In this document: one piece after another, positions 1 to 9,660 of the stretch
How positions within the stretch are numbered: the first letter of the stretch is position 1
Layout: each line of letters opens with the position of its first letter
Virus record (IMG/VR): IMGVR_UViG_3300022200_000020
Coordinates: 1-64,000 of that record
DNA from: a virus
Strand: one strand, 5' to 3'
Length of the DNA: 64,000 nucleotides
Made by a program: the position numbers and the translations under genes
Notes under the pieces: generated by a model
Told to the model about the DNA's origin: nothing
The model's input: only the letters and a program-made list of their open reading frames with translations
The model's database searches: none

Positions 1-459
1 GTTGGAATTGCTAATTTTACAATACTATTTCCTCATACGGGAATTAGATTTACACAAGATCATTTTCATCAGAAAGTTTCAATTATTAACAACACTATTA
101 TTGGTGCATCACATGAGGGCATATATTGCGGCATCTCAAAAGCTACTACTAACCCTTGCAATTTGATTCTTATTGCAGGAAACAATATATCTACAACAGG
201 GTGGGATTTAATTCAAGTAGGGAACTTTAAAAATACCTATATCACTAATAACATCATTAAAGATGGTGAAATAAAAAGAGATGCTGGGCAAGAACATTTT
301 ATTACTATTAACCCCAATTCATTAGCTTGGATATGGAATAATCAAATAACTGGTGATGGTAAAAAAATAGCTGTTTTAGATGCCAGATGTTTTTTTGAAG
401 CACCTGACAATTATAGTTTTAAAGGTTTTTATTTTAATGATATAATTAGATTACTTTAA
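1..459 (+). CDS. C-terminal part of a beta-helix tail spike or tail fibre protein (cut by window edge)
   Basis: The reading frame is open from base 1, so the gene begins upstream of the window and only about 152 C-terminal residues are visible. They show the short Asn/Ile-rich rungs typical of right-handed parallel beta-helix proteins (for example VSIINNTIIG and TYITNNIIKDG). Phage tail spikes that bind or degrade surface polysaccharide commonly have this fold; that function is inferred, and no catalytic residues can be assigned in this fragment. The gene converges on the minus-strand neck-like gene and overlaps its end by 14 bases. Confidence 0.6.
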   Translation, partial: VGIANFTILFPHTGIRFTQDHFHQKVSIINNTIIGASHEGIYCGISKATTNPCNLILIAGNNISTTGWDLIQVGNFKNTYITNNIIKDGEIKRDAGQEHFITINPNSLAWIWNNQITGDGKKIAVLDARCFFEAPDNYSFKGFYFNDIIRLL

Positions 460-1579
460 AAGGCATTGGACTATAACTTAAAATTTTATTTAAATTTTCA
501 GCCTCACCTGCTTTTCTTTCAAGTTGTTTATCACTTCTTAAATCTGTCAGAAAATCTTGTAATTCAGTTTTTAATTCACTAAATTCTTCCTTAGCTTCGG
601 CTAATAAAATATCCCAATCAAGTTCTAATGAATCACCCCCCATGTTAACAAGCTTACCTTTAAACTTACCTCTTGCTCTTCCTAAGACTTGTTTGGTATA
701 AGCAGTCAACCATTTTCTTATCCAAGTCTTAGAGAAATGATTTAAATCACAGTAATCTTGTTTTGGTAAATCAATTTGTGTTGGTGAATAAATTTTTTCA
801 CAGTCTTTTCTACACTCTGCTGCATCTGAATCATTTAAAATGTTGGTATCATAATACTCATACCAAACTTTACACCTATACATATCTCTGTTAAAACTTC
901 TTGTTCTATTATTTTCAGGTAATGAAAATAAGTGTAACAATCTAGTCCCATTCGGCCCTTTTGTAATACGATATGTTAAATCAGAATTTAACATTCTATC
1001 AGTTATACTAAGGTGTGCAGCTCGTAAAATAACATCATGAGCTGGGAACAATGGGAAAACTCCACCTACACCTGCCCCACCAAATCCAAAACTACCATAG
1101 GGAGCTAACCCACTCCCACTAAGACCCATATTACCATAGCCCCATGAAGAAAATATAGCTGCATCAATCTGTGAGGGGGTCATAAATAAAACCTTTTTTA
1201 CTTCTCTACCAGCCGGAATTTGATATACTTGATTACCTTCAACTATATCTACAAATCCTTTTTGTAATTCAAATCGGCCACCTCTTGAAGATAAACCAAT
1301 ATCTTCACTATATGCTTGAGCTAATGTTAGTTCATAATCAAAAGAAGCAGTCGTCAACGACAGACACACATCATTTGATGTAACATTTTTACCAAAAAAT
1401 GATGAAAATTTATTATTAATTATCCACATGTGCAAATAAGCATAAAAATCATCAATTGTCAATCTTAATAATGAACACCAATCCTCATAATTAATTTCTA
1501 ACTCAAATCTACCCCCAGTTAACAAGATTTTAATATCTTGATATAGACATTTTAATTCTTCTGAACAATTGGTTTCCAT
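446..1579 (-). CDS. virion structural protein, neck/connector-like
   Basis: 377 residues. The central part, from about residue 105 (QKGFVDIVEG) through IPAGREVKKVLFMTP and a Gly-rich segment (about 145-175) to the ITKGPNGTRLLHLF stretch near residue 205, resembles structural proteins of T4-like marine phages that are annotated as neck proteins. The C-terminal third is charged and probably helical. A neck role is inferred from this remembered resemblance, not from a search. A CTATTTATA late-promoter candidate lies 13 bases before the ATG on the minus strand, the arrangement seen before the capsid, tail-tube and baseplate genes, which supports a late structural role. Confidence 0.5.
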   Translation of the reverse strand: METNCSEELKCLYQDIKILLTGGRFELEINYEDWCSLLRLTIDDFYAYLHMWIINNKFSSFFGKNVTSNDVCLSLTTASFDYELTLAQAYSEDIGLSSRGGRFELQKGFVDIVEGNQVYQIPAGREVKKVLFMTPSQIDAAIFSSWGYGNMGLSGSGLAPYGSFGFGGAGVGGVFPLFPAHDVILRAAHLSITDRMLNSDLTYRITKGPNGTRLLHLFSLPENNRTRSFNRDMYRCKVWYEYYDTNILNDSDAAECRKDCEKIYSPTQIDLPKQDYCDLNHFSKTWIRKWLTAYTKQVLGRARGKFKGKLVNMGGDSLELDWDILLAEAKEEFSELKTELQDFLTDLRSDKQLERKAGEAENLNKILSYSPMPFKVI

Positions 1580-1592
1580 TTATAACTTTAGA

Positions 1593-1601
1593 TATAAATA
1601 G
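1593..1601 (-). promoter_or_regulatory. candidate late promoter CTATTTATA
   Basis: Read on the minus strand this is CTATTTATA, preceded by TAA, 13 bases before the ATG of the neck-like gene. The same word precedes several other virion operons in this window. Confidence 0.5.
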
Positions 1602-1660
1602 TTATTAATAATATCTTCAAGATAAAAAACTACTCTATTTAACCGATCTCGTAAATCATT

Positions 1661-1726
1661 TTAAAGGTTATCATTATTCATAACCTCTTTAATTTGCGTT
1701 TTAATTTCTTTTAACTTGTTTCCCAT
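1661..1726 (-). CDS. possible 21-residue peptide
   Basis: A small open frame (start MGNKLKEIKTQIKEVM) begins 10 bases after the stop of the upstream 113-residue gene on the same strand. The product would be a short charged helix. Only its position in the minus-strand series supports it; it may be spurious. Confidence 0.22.
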   Translation of the reverse strand: MGNKLKEIKTQIKEVMNNDNL

Positions 1727-1735
1727 AATTATTTT

Positions 1736-2077
1736 TTAATAAGATTGACCTTTATAATTTAATTCAATACCTGTTATTTCAAAATAAAGATTTTGAAGTT
1801 CATGGACGTATTCTATTGTTTTAATATGTGACATACTGGATAATGGATAAACATAATATTTTCTATCGCGTTTATAACTAATACTAAAACAAAAGTCTTC
1901 TTTTGTATAAAAACCACCCTTAAAGTTAAAATTAAAATTTTCAAACCAACCATGACCCAAAGGTATAGGTTTTATGTAAATTTTATTTTGTCGATAAGAT
2001 TCAAACCATTGATCAATTACTACTGGAATTCTCCATTTTTCATCAGGTCGTGATCTTGCTATTACAAAATTAGTCAT
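1736..2077 (-). CDS. hypothetical protein, 113 residues
   Basis: No family recognised. The protein is rich in aromatic and basic residues, with no membrane segment or metal motif. Its YPLSSMSHIKTIEYV stretch loosely matches YPLDNTAQGIHSIGDI in the adjacent upstream gene, so the pair may be distant paralogues. It starts 6 bases after the stop of that neighbour and is probably co-transcribed with it. Confidence 0.5.
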   Translation of the reverse strand: MTNFVIARSRPDEKWRIPVVIDQWFESYRQNKIYIKPIPLGHGWFENFNFNFKGGFYTKEDFCFSISYKRDRKYYVYPLSSMSHIKTIEYVHELQNLYFEITGIELNYKGQSY

Positions 2078-2083
2078 TCTAAA

Positions 2084-2377
2084 TTAGCTTCCAAACTCAG
2101 AAAAAGAAAATCCTATCTCAATTTTTGATATTTTCATCACTTTTTTAATGTCGCCTATCGAATGTATCCCTTGAGCTGTATTGTCCAATGGATAAACAAT
2201 TGTATCCTTATTTAATAAGGGCGCAATTTCATTTGTCCAAGATAGTTCACCATTATTATTTCTTAATGCGACTTTTAGAAAATTATCTTCTATATTTTCT
2301 AAATACTGAATAGGTAATTCATCATCAATTAGTTTGATGTATCCACTGTCTTTTAAAATTCCAAATGTTGTACTCAT
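2084..2377 (-). CDS. hypothetical protein, 97 residues
   Basis: No family recognised. It is a small acidic soluble protein without membrane segments. It lies 25 bases downstream of the large helicase gene on the same strand, so it is probably transcribed from the host-type promoter in front of that gene. A short YPL...I..I segment is shared with the next gene downstream. Confidence 0.5.
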   Translation of the reverse strand: MSTTFGILKDSGYIKLIDDELPIQYLENIEDNFLKVALRNNNGELSWTNEIAPLLNKDTIVYPLDNTAQGIHSIGDIKKVMKISKIEIGFSFSEFGS

Positions 2378-2402
2378 AATTTATTTTTTTTAAGTGATAA
2401 AA

Positions 2403-5400
2403 TTAATCATTTATTTCCAAAGAAACAACCTTTTTTCTCTTTAATTCTTTTTTTTCTTCGTTAATGTATGTAGATACATCCTGAATTTCATACATACCTC
2501 TACCTTTATGCTCTAAGTTACAATAATATTGGAGCATTTTAAATGTCTGTGCTTCACTCACCGGACTCAGAAAATCAATTTTAGAACAAGCAAATAGATT
2601 TTTTCTAAAGTTAATGGTATATCTATTAATAAATTCTTTAGTTATATTATTTGGAATATTACCATTTAAAGCAGAATTTATTAATGATTTATACATGTGA
2701 TAATGTTCAATTTCTTCTGATTGACCATTAATACAACTTAATTTATATCTAATATTTTTATTAGCATCTAATACTTGTTCTATACAGAAAAATTGACTTA
2801 ATAAAGTCTTAGCATCTCCAAAAGAATCAATAGGAGAATCACCAACCTTAGTTTTAATATCATTAACTAAAGCAATTAATCCTTGCTTCAAATAAGAAGG
2901 TTTTTTATCTTCTTTAAACCATCTTTCATATCTATTTTTAAGTTCTTTTGCAAATAAACTATGATAGTCAACTCTATTGTCAAAGTATTTTTCACGCTCT
3001 TGCTTTTCTATACGTAACTGATTAGAGAATTTTTTATACCAAAGATTATTGAAAATATTATTTTGCCATTCTTCCATTACATTCCACACATCATTTAATG
3101 TCATATGGCGATATAAATAAACAATATTTTTTCTAATCTGAAATTCAAAATCTGGTAAATCACTTTTAAGTGCTAAAACATTAATATTTTCATCTTTAAT
3201 AGAATCTTTTATTTGATCTATTGTTTCATTCTCAATGATATTTGTTTTAATTGCAACCTGTTTTTCAAAAATATCATTTTTTATATTTCTTCTCAGGTTT
3301 TTTAATCTTTTTTTAGTGGCATTATCAATTGTTTCTTCAACAACAATATTACCCCTATATATCCAAGAATATTCCTTTAAAAGTTCTGCCATATATTCCT
3401 TATCTCGGTTACAGTATTGTAATTCTTTTAAATAAGCTTCATGGGCGATTGTAAGGTAGTTTATTTCATAGTTGTTATGACTTTTAAGGTACATGTGCAC
3501 CTGATTATTTAAAGTGTCTAAAAGCACCTTAGATTGAGTCTTATAAGTAATTTTCTTAATTTCATTCGTTAATTCAACTAATTCTTTCTGATATTGTAAT
3601 ATACCATCAAAATAGAAATCTGGAACCTCATCAGAGTATTTTTGATAGGTATAGATATTTTCAGGTACTGTCTTTCTAAATCTATTTACCACTTGTTCCA
3701 TAATATAGACAGACTCTGCTGTGCAAAAATGTAATGTTGATACATTTAAGTTATTAATATTTAATCCTTCTGCTACTAAAGAAGTACAGAAAACTAAATT
3801 ATATTTTTCCTCTATTAATTCTTTTTTAATAATGTGTTCAAAAGATGGATGGGTTTTATTATCATTATTTAGAAATAACATTTTTTCTTCTTCCCAACCT
3901 TTTTCAATAAAGTAGTTCTTAAATGTACCTAATTCACGCTCCATTTTTTTGGATTGTAAATAAATAATATTTAACCCATCTTTATTACATAAAGATTCAG
4001 TAGCTGCTGGCTTGTCAGAATATAATACATTGGAGAAATATTTTAATCTTTCTTTTATAACTTTTATAATTTCATAGTCTTGAAATTCAGGAATAATATT
4101 TTTTATATATGTTCCTGTCCACATAACAACCTTTTTAAAATAATTTAAGTGATTTAAAATAAACAACATGTCCTCAGCCCTAAATTTTTCAGATGATGAA
4201 GTTATGAAATTCTGAGCTTCATCAACATGTAATGAATAATCATCAATATTGTACTGTGGACTAGTGCTTAATATGTGAAATAATGCAGGAAAAGAACTAT
4301 ACGTGCAAATAATTAAATCCCTTTTTGGGTTAATATTCTTCTTTACACCATAAAACACACTTGCTTTATGAGCATTTTCCATTGATTCTAACAATGGAAT
4401 AACTGGGACTAACACAATTCTTTTTCCTGAAATATTAGAACAAATATTAGTAGTTTTACCAGTGCCCGTATAAGCCCACATGATAGTTTTATCACAATAT
4501 TGTAAATTAAGATCGCTTAAATATTGATCATCTTTAAGAACATAAGTATTTTTAGCAATTGTTTTTTCAGCAATTATTTTTTTCTCCCACTTTATACCAA
4601 ACAAATATGCATTAACTTCAAAAGTCCAATCATAATAATCATTTAAATCAATGTTATTTTCATTGACTTTATTTTCTTGAATATATGTTAGTGCATAATT
4701 TTTACTAATACCATTTTGCATAGTATTAACAAAATACTTATAAAGCATTTTATATTGATTACTTTCATCTAATATCAGGTAATCACCTACCTTACCAGAT
4801 ACATTTTCATGGACATTATATCCAGCTTCTTTTTTCTCATTTATAAGGGCAATCTGTTGTTCAAGACGTTTTTTTTTATCATTATCAACTACTACTCCAT
4901 AAATAAAATATGGATTACTATATATCTTATGGACTAGATATATGTATGTATTATTACTAGAATGATTTAACAAATATTCTATAAAAGTTTCCTTTGCTAT
5001 ACCTTTTTCTTTTACTGCAATTGTTAGTTCCTTGATGTTTTTCCGAGTAAAATTATTAATGTTTAATTTTGCCTCTAAAAATGAGATATAGTCTAACTGT
5101 TTTTTCAGAGTACCGACAAATAAAACGTTAAAATCAACAATTGTTCCTTCGATTTCATTTATACAATTTTCGTAAAAAGTGCCAAATTGTCCACCATAAG
5201 AATTATAGATTTGACTGGCAAACCCTGAAACGGTGCCAATATTTCTATAACCCAATAAAAGATTATATTTATCTTCATTAGCTTTATCTTCTAAGTAAGA
5301 TAAAGCAATTTCCATTTCAATTCCTAATATGTTTGTTTCTGAAAAATACTGTCTATAAAAATAATAGTTTAGTCTCCCTTCACTATTATTGATGCTATCA

Positions 5401-6143
5401 TCGTTTGAATACCATTTGTTAAGTACATACTCAAGTGTACTTACTTCATTTAACCCGTATAAATCTTTATTGAGATTAAAATTATTAACAATTTCTTTTG
5501 CTACAGGCTCAATAGCATCAATTTCATATGAATATGTACTAATATACATATCCGGGTCATAGGATAATGCATTTAATCTAGTAAAATCTTTAGTTGCTTT
5601 ATCTAGCTTAAGAAAATGCTGCCCATCAGTATATTGAGTAAATCTTTCTTCTATTAAAACCTTATAATGTTCCCATGTAGTAAGGTAATTTTTTAGTGTT
5701 AGACCATTAATTTTTAAAAGAAAGCCCATGCCGTTTAATCCGAATGATCTCCATGCGGCAACGACATAGGCTTCTGAAACCAAAAAACGTATGACATAAT
5801 CTAAATTATCTGTTTCATCTATATCATAATAGATATATGATGTCAGATTATCGTCAGAAAGTTCTGACTTTTTTCTTTTTTTACCTTTTAAATCAATAGA
5901 CCACGTAATAGCACCAGTGCTATTTTTTACATAGTCATAGTAATTAACCTTGACATTTTTGCCATATTGAAAAAGGTTATATATTTTTTCAGTATTCTTT
6001 TTTCCAGATATACGTGCTTGAATAATATCCTTTTTCAAGGGATTATTTTTTATAAATTCGTATCCCTGTTCAAGAGTTACAGATTCATTGCTAGTCCCAC
6101 TTTTGTTCAAGGCTTCAAACCTTGAAAATTTTATCTCAGTCAT
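2403..6143 (-). CDS. replication protein: VirE_N/BT4734-like primase-type domain fused to SF2 helicase
   Basis: 1246 residues. Residues about 90-215 contain YYDID, a Gly-rich GLNGMGFLLKI and ATKDFTRLNALSYDPD, the pattern of the Bacteroidota VirE N-terminal/BT4734-like domain, which is related to archaeo-eukaryotic primases. A superfamily 2 helicase core follows: Walker A AYTGTGKTT (about 555-563), Walker B VDEAQN (about 640), motif III WTGT (about 677) and motif VI-like QVVNRFRK (about 819). About 400 unassigned residues follow. The order suggests an initiator or primase-helicase, comparable in plan to herpes origin-binding helicases; that role is inferred. A host-type promoter lies just upstream, which suggests early expression. 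Confidence 0.7.
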   Translation of the reverse strand: MTEIKFSRFEALNKSGTSNESVTLEQGYEFIKNNPLKKDIIQARISGKKNTEKIYNLFQYGKNVKVNYYDYVKNSTGAITWSIDLKGKKRKKSELSDDNLTSYIYYDIDETDNLDYVIRFLVSEAYVVAAWRSFGLNGMGFLLKINGLTLKNYLTTWEHYKVLIEERFTQYTDGQHFLKLDKATKDFTRLNALSYDPDMYISTYSYEIDAIEPVAKEIVNNFNLNKDLYGLNEVSTLEYVLNKWYSNDDSINNSEGRLNYYFYRQYFSETNILGIEMEIALSYLEDKANEDKYNLLLGYRNIGTVSGFASQIYNSYGGQFGTFYENCINEIEGTIVDFNVLFVGTLKKQLDYISFLEAKLNINNFTRKNIKELTIAVKEKGIAKETFIEYLLNHSSNNTYIYLVHKIYSNPYFIYGVVVDNDKKKRLEQQIALINEKKEAGYNVHENVSGKVGDYLILDESNQYKMLYKYFVNTMQNGISKNYALTYIQENKVNENNIDLNDYYDWTFEVNAYLFGIKWEKKIIAEKTIAKNTYVLKDDQYLSDLNLQYCDKTIMWAYTGTGKTTNICSNISGKRIVLVPVIPLLESMENAHKASVFYGVKKNINPKRDLIICTYSSFPALFHILSTSPQYNIDDYSLHVDEAQNFITSSSEKFRAEDMLFILNHLNYFKKVVMWTGTYIKNIIPEFQDYEIIKVIKERLKYFSNVLYSDKPAATESLCNKDGLNIIYLQSKKMERELGTFKNYFIEKGWEEEKMLFLNNDNKTHPSFEHIIKKELIEEKYNLVFCTSLVAEGLNINNLNVSTLHFCTAESVYIMEQVVNRFRKTVPENIYTYQKYSDEVPDFYFDGILQYQKELVELTNEIKKITYKTQSKVLLDTLNNQVHMYLKSHNNYEINYLTIAHEAYLKELQYCNRDKEYMAELLKEYSWIYRGNIVVEETIDNATKKRLKNLRRNIKNDIFEKQVAIKTNIIENETIDQIKDSIKDENINVLALKSDLPDFEFQIRKNIVYLYRHMTLNDVWNVMEEWQNNIFNNLWYKKFSNQLRIEKQEREKYFDNRVDYHSLFAKELKNRYERWFKEDKKPSYLKQGLIALVNDIKTKVGDSPIDSFGDAKTLLSQFFCIEQVLDANKNIRYKLSCINGQSEEIEHYHMYKSLINSALNGNIPNNITKEFINRYTINFRKNLFACSKIDFLSPVSEAQTFKMLQYYCNLEHKGRGMYEIQDVSTYINEEKKELKRKKVVSLEIND

Positions 6144-6162
6144 ATATATCTATTGGTTTCCA

Positions 6163-6194
6163 CAAAGATAAGAGAAATGTTTTTACTATGCAAC
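6163..6194 (-). promoter_or_regulatory. Bacteroidota-type promoter of the primase-helicase gene
   Basis: On the minus strand: GTTG (6194-6191), 20 bases, then TATCTTTG (6170-6163). This matches the -33/-7 pattern of Bacteroidota housekeeping promoters. The start codon is about 20 bases downstream of the -7 box. Confidence 0.6.
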
Positions 6195-6354
6195 TCTTTT
6201 GATGAAAAATCTCACATATATATTTTTGTTATTTATAACTAATAGTATAACTTTTATTGTAAAAAGTTTATAATGTTTTATCTAATAAGAGTGATTCAGT
6301 ATTTTTAATTGCACTAAATAACTGATATACATTGTATTAAACTAGATTGAAAAA

Positions 6355-6378
6355 AAATTTTAACATATGTTAAAATTT
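6355..6378. repeat. 24-bp perfect palindrome, copy A
   Basis: A perfect palindrome with core TTTAACATATGTTAAA and AAAT/ATTT outer arms. It lies 59 bases before the ATG of the 85-residue gene and in the control region of the divergent primase-helicase gene. The identical 24 bases recur at 50286-50309, with shorter versions at 6797-6812 and 21053-21072. It is probably a binding site for a dimeric protein. Confidence 0.7.
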
Positions 6379-6436
6379 AAATGGCTGTATTAATAAGAAA
6401 TTTAAATAATTATATTATTATGAAAATATAATTATT

Positions 6437-6694
6437 ATGAATGTACCTGATATTTTAGGAGTCGAAGTGATAACGCCTGATGGGAGAGGAAGCATTTTAT
6501 CTTTAAATCCTGCAAGAGTTACTGTCCATTTAAACAGAACTCATCGTAATCAAGTAATGAAAGGCAGTCATGCTGGGATAGGGGCTTTGCATTATTCTTA
6601 TGAATATGATGAAGTTGAAATTATAAAAGGACAATATTGTTTTAACGATGAAAGGATCAATTGGCAATATGATAACATTAATATTAACCCATAG
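6437..6694 (+). CDS. hypothetical protein, 85 residues
   Basis: No family recognised. The beginning (ILGVEVITPDGRGSILSL) reads like a small beta-barrel, SH3-like fold, which is inference only. It is flanked on both sides by copies of the TTTAACATATGTTAAA palindrome and lies divergent from the helicase gene, so it may be controlled by whatever binds these sites. It could itself be a small regulator, but no helix-turn-helix is evident. Confidence 0.5.
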   Translation: MNVPDILGVEVITPDGRGSILSLNPARVTVHLNRTHRNQVMKGSHAGIGALHYSYEYDEVEIIKGQYCFNDERINWQYDNININP

Positions 6695-6796
6695 TTGTTT
6701 TTTATCATAGTATAATTAACTATATAGGGGGAAGCACACTTTTTAATGCATCTAACTAGTTAACTATAAGCATTTTATAATTCACAGTCATAAAAT

Positions 6797-6812
6797 TTTA
6801 ACATATGTTAAA
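6797..6812. repeat. palindrome copy B (TTTAACATATGTTAAA)
   Basis: The 16-bp core is perfectly palindromic. The outer arms are AAAA/TTTT but shifted by one base, so the full 24-bp symmetry is lost. It lies 37 bases before the ATG of the first glycosyltransferase gene, a position suited to an operator. Confidence 0.65.
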
Positions 6813-6848
6813 TTTTGGCGGTTTTCTCTAAAATTTAATATTTTCATT

Positions 6849-7880
6849 ATGCAATTATATTTAAAAAAAAGAGAATACATGGATTTTTTGGAAAAAATAA
6901 AAAATAGGGGATCAACAGTATACTTCATTGATGTTGACCACAAGGGACAATATAGTGAAATTGTTGACTATTTTTATCAAATTGCTTTAAAGGTTTCTCA
7001 GACTCATAAAGTAATTATTTTACATGATAAGAAAGATTACGTCAAACCTTATTATACTACTCGATTTGATGGATTAGAACATTTATCGTTTGAGGAGTTA
7101 CAAGCGAAAGAAATAAAAATTTCGGCTGCTGATTTTATTTTCGTCATGGAATATTACCTTGATGTGGTAAAACAATTAAGAGAAACTAAAATTCCTGCTG
7201 AAATAGTTTTAGTGGTTGCCAATTTTAGTGCAATTTTACCCTCACTTGATATGGGTGATAATTGGTATAATTATGGCATTAAAAATGTTGTGGTTACAAA
7301 TGATTTTACTAGATCATTTTGCAGTAAGTTTTTTCCTACTATAAACTACCATGTTTATAATTCTAACTTAGAATTGCCACTAAAAGATAAAACAACTTTA
7401 GATAATCCTACTATCTTGATGGTAAATGGATCAGTCACAAAAATCGAAGATATTGTAAAAGGATTTTTTCTTGCCTATCCTCAATATAGTTTCGTTCCCA
7501 TTAAAACACTTGAGTTAAGTGAATATCAGAACATATATGAGCAATTTGATAATTGCAGTGTGGCTGTATTTATGGATGACTTGTCTTCTGAGTATGATTT
7601 ATTGAAAATGGCACTAACAAGAGGTGTAAATACAATAGGATTGATACCAAAACTTGCTCCTAGTTGGTTTATCAACGAAGAGGGTGCAATTAAATATGGA
7701 GAGTGGACAAATAACCCTTATCGTTTAATTGATTTACTAGCAATGCATTTTGATGCTTGGATTAGTGATAATAATAGACAACAAGAACCCGTCTCATTTT
7801 CTGTTTACGATAGTGACATTATGGATAAACTTATGGAAAACCGTATTGATTTTTTAGAAAAAATAGTAAATAAATCATGA
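6849..7880 (+). CDS. glycosyltransferase-like protein (GT-B type)
   Basis: 343 residues. The layout suggests two Rossmann-like halves: VYFIDVDHKGQYSEIV near the start, and a second half opening with a hydrophobic strand (PTILMVNGSV, about residue 190) and ending with a region about residues 235-265 (SVAVFMDDLSSEYDLLKMAL) that matches the usual place of the sugar-nucleotide site in GT4-like enzymes. The classical EX7E motif is not clear, so the assignment is tentative. It overlaps the next glycosyltransferase by 4 bases (ATGA), indicating coupled translation. Likely roles are glycosylation of virion proteins, modified phage DNA or host surface; the substrate cannot be told. Confidence 0.5.
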   Translation: MQLYLKKREYMDFLEKIKNRGSTVYFIDVDHKGQYSEIVDYFYQIALKVSQTHKVIILHDKKDYVKPYYTTRFDGLEHLSFEELQAKEIKISAADFIFVMEYYLDVVKQLRETKIPAEIVLVVANFSAILPSLDMGDNWYNYGIKNVVVTNDFTRSFCSKFFPTINYHVYNSNLELPLKDKTTLDNPTILMVNGSVTKIEDIVKGFFLAYPQYSFVPIKTLELSEYQNIYEQFDNCSVAVFMDDLSSEYDLLKMALTRGVNTIGLIPKLAPSWFINEEGAIKYGEWTNNPYRLIDLLAMHFDAWISDNNRQQEPVSFSVYDSDIMDKLMENRIDFLEKIVNKS

Positions 7881-8623
7881 TAGACGTTATAGTACCAGTA
7901 AAAAACATTGTTAGTGCCAAAGATAAGGAATTACTTATAAAAGCATTTCAATCGTTAAACAGCCAAGTAAACCGAGATTTTACAGTCAACCTTTTTATTA
8001 ATAATGCAGAAAGTGGCGTATTAACTGATTTGGTAACTTCTTTGAATAATCCTCCTTTAATTCATATTTATGATGAAGATTATTCATATACTGAATTAAT
8101 TAATTATGCATCTTCTATGTTAAAAAATGATTATTTTATCATTTTAGAGCAAGATGATGTTTTTCAATCAAAACACTTTCAAAATTTTTATAAAAATTCA
8201 CAGGAAAAATGTGCCATGTATCTAAACTTATCATTGGAACTATCTAATGGTAATGAAGTCATGGGGATTAGAAATGAAATTTTTTGGTCTGTAAACGTAA
8301 ACAATCAAATAGGTAACGTTTCTCATGAAATTGCAAAAAGAAATGTTAATAACCTTTCATTAGATGGTGCATTTATAAACAGAGAAAAATTTATTGAATA
8401 TAAGGGATATAGAGAAGATATTGAGATTTTCTTTAATCAGGAATTAATTTTAAGATTTGCATATAAGGGTGAAACTATATATGTAATACCTAAAATGGGA
8501 GTTCATCACATGATGAATAGAGATGGTTCATATTTAGATGTTTGTTCACAAAAATATTCTAGAGATGATATAGGTGAATTTCATACTAAAATGATGAAAA
8601 TTCACATGTTAAATAAAAAGTAA
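7877..8623 (+). CDS. family 2-type glycosyltransferase
   Basis: 248 residues. The N-terminus (MIDVIVPVKN) and the EQDDV motif at about residues 91-95 are those of GT-A fold, family 2 glycosyltransferases, in which the acidic DxD-type motif holds the nucleotide-sugar metal. A later ED...F motif (REDIEIFFNQEL, about 180-190) fits the usual acceptor-side segment. It is translationally coupled to the upstream GT-B-like gene, and the sigma-like gene follows with no gap, so the three probably form one operon. Confidence 0.65.
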   Translation: MIDVIVPVKNIVSAKDKELLIKAFQSLNSQVNRDFTVNLFINNAESGVLTDLVTSLNNPPLIHIYDEDYSYTELINYASSMLKNDYFIILEQDDVFQSKHFQNFYKNSQEKCAMYLNLSLELSNGNEVMGIRNEIFWSVNVNNQIGNVSHEIAKRNVNNLSLDGAFINREKFIEYKGYREDIEIFFNQELILRFAYKGETIYVIPKMGVHHMMNRDGSYLDVCSQKYSRDDIGEFHTKMMKIHMLNKK

Positions 8624-9649
8624 ATGGACATTAAAAAAAAGAGGCGTTCAAAAATCAATAGGAATGAATATATAGATTTATTTCCTATTGATTTTGAAGA
8701 CATAGTAGAGAAAGGAGATAAAAATTTATTAACAAAAATAGCTATATCAATATATGATTTTTACATAGAAAACATAATTGGTTTTACCCCTACCAAAGAA
8801 TCATTTACCAATCTATTTCTTTCATATACCCGCACTTACAGGAAAGAAGATGAAATAAATTATTATTATTTCATCAAATATGCATTAGAGTTACATTATA
8901 AAATGCATAATCATAGGAGATATTTTTCAGAAAAAGAAGAACACGCATTTAGGGAATATATCTTTGCCAAAACTGAAAGAAGAAAAGAAATAATATATAA
9001 CAAATTTTTATATTATCCGCTTACAAAATTAGTGGAAAATATAATTAATACTTATAAACTTCGATTGGAAAAAATGTCATATGAAGATCAACATGTAGCA
9101 ACAATGGCATATGTCCATGAAAAAATAAATAAGTTTAAACCTACCTTAGAAAAAAAAGCATATTCATATTTTGGGACTATTATTAAACGTTATTTAATAA
9201 ATGAACGAAAGAAAGAAGCAAAAACTATTAAATTAGAAGATTCTTTCGATGCTCTAAGATCACACTTAATAGATGATGTTCAATATTCATATATTGAAAG
9301 ATTAGAGGAAGAAAATATAAATAATGATTTTTTCAATGAGTTGTTAACAATAATGGAATATTATATTAATGATCCTTTAAAAGTAGATTTTTTATCTGAT
9401 AAAGATATTACTGTTGGACAAGGGATATTGCAAATTATGAAAGATTGGGAAAATATATTTGATGGTGAAAATTCTATAACCATAACTAATAGGTTTCAAA
9501 AAAAATATGTTTTTAATGTTTTAAGAAATTATACAGGAATGAGTACTCCTGAAATTTCCTGTTCTTTAAAAGTGTTTAAAGGTGCTTATAAAACATGGAA
9601 AGCTGATTATATTAATTCTATATATAACCCCTTTGACAATTTTAATTAA
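8624..9649 (+). CDS. sigma-like factor (late sigma, T4 gp55-like candidate)
   Basis: 341 residues. The middle (about 165-205) contains KFKPTLEKKAYSYFGTIIK followed by RYLINERKKE, which resembles the sigma region 2 stretch in which aromatic residues melt the -10 element. The rest is helical and charged. T4-like phages use a minimal sigma of this kind (gp55) to read TATAAATA-type late promoters. Here a CTATTTATA motif begins 3 bases after the stop codon, in front of the baseplate operon. A second sigma-like protein lies at 31874-32944, so which one is the gp55 equivalent is open. Confidence 0.5.
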   Translation: MDIKKKRRSKINRNEYIDLFPIDFEDIVEKGDKNLLTKIAISIYDFYIENIIGFTPTKESFTNLFLSYTRTYRKEDEINYYYFIKYALELHYKMHNHRRYFSEKEEHAFREYIFAKTERRKEIIYNKFLYYPLTKLVENIINTYKLRLEKMSYEDQHVATMAYVHEKINKFKPTLEKKAYSYFGTIIKRYLINERKKEAKTIKLEDSFDALRSHLIDDVQYSYIERLEEENINNDFFNELLTIMEYYINDPLKVDFLSDKDITVGQGILQIMKDWENIFDGENSITITNRFQKKYVFNVLRNYTGMSTPEISCSLKVFKGAYKTWKADYINSIYNPFDNFN

Positions 9650-9651
9650 TT

Positions 9652-9660
9652 CTATTTATA
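9652..9660 (+). promoter_or_regulatory. candidate late promoter CTATTTATA (baseplate operon)
   Basis: CTATTTATA ends 13 bases before the ATG of the gp6-like gene and begins 3 bases after the stop of the sigma-like gene. Its position fits the start of the long baseplate/tail operon. Confidence 0.55.

Noticed and set aside
3235-3915. Plus-strand open frames over the primase-helicase gene
   Set aside because: They are antisense to a protein with clear helicase motifs, are hydrophobic by frame composition and have no promoter.
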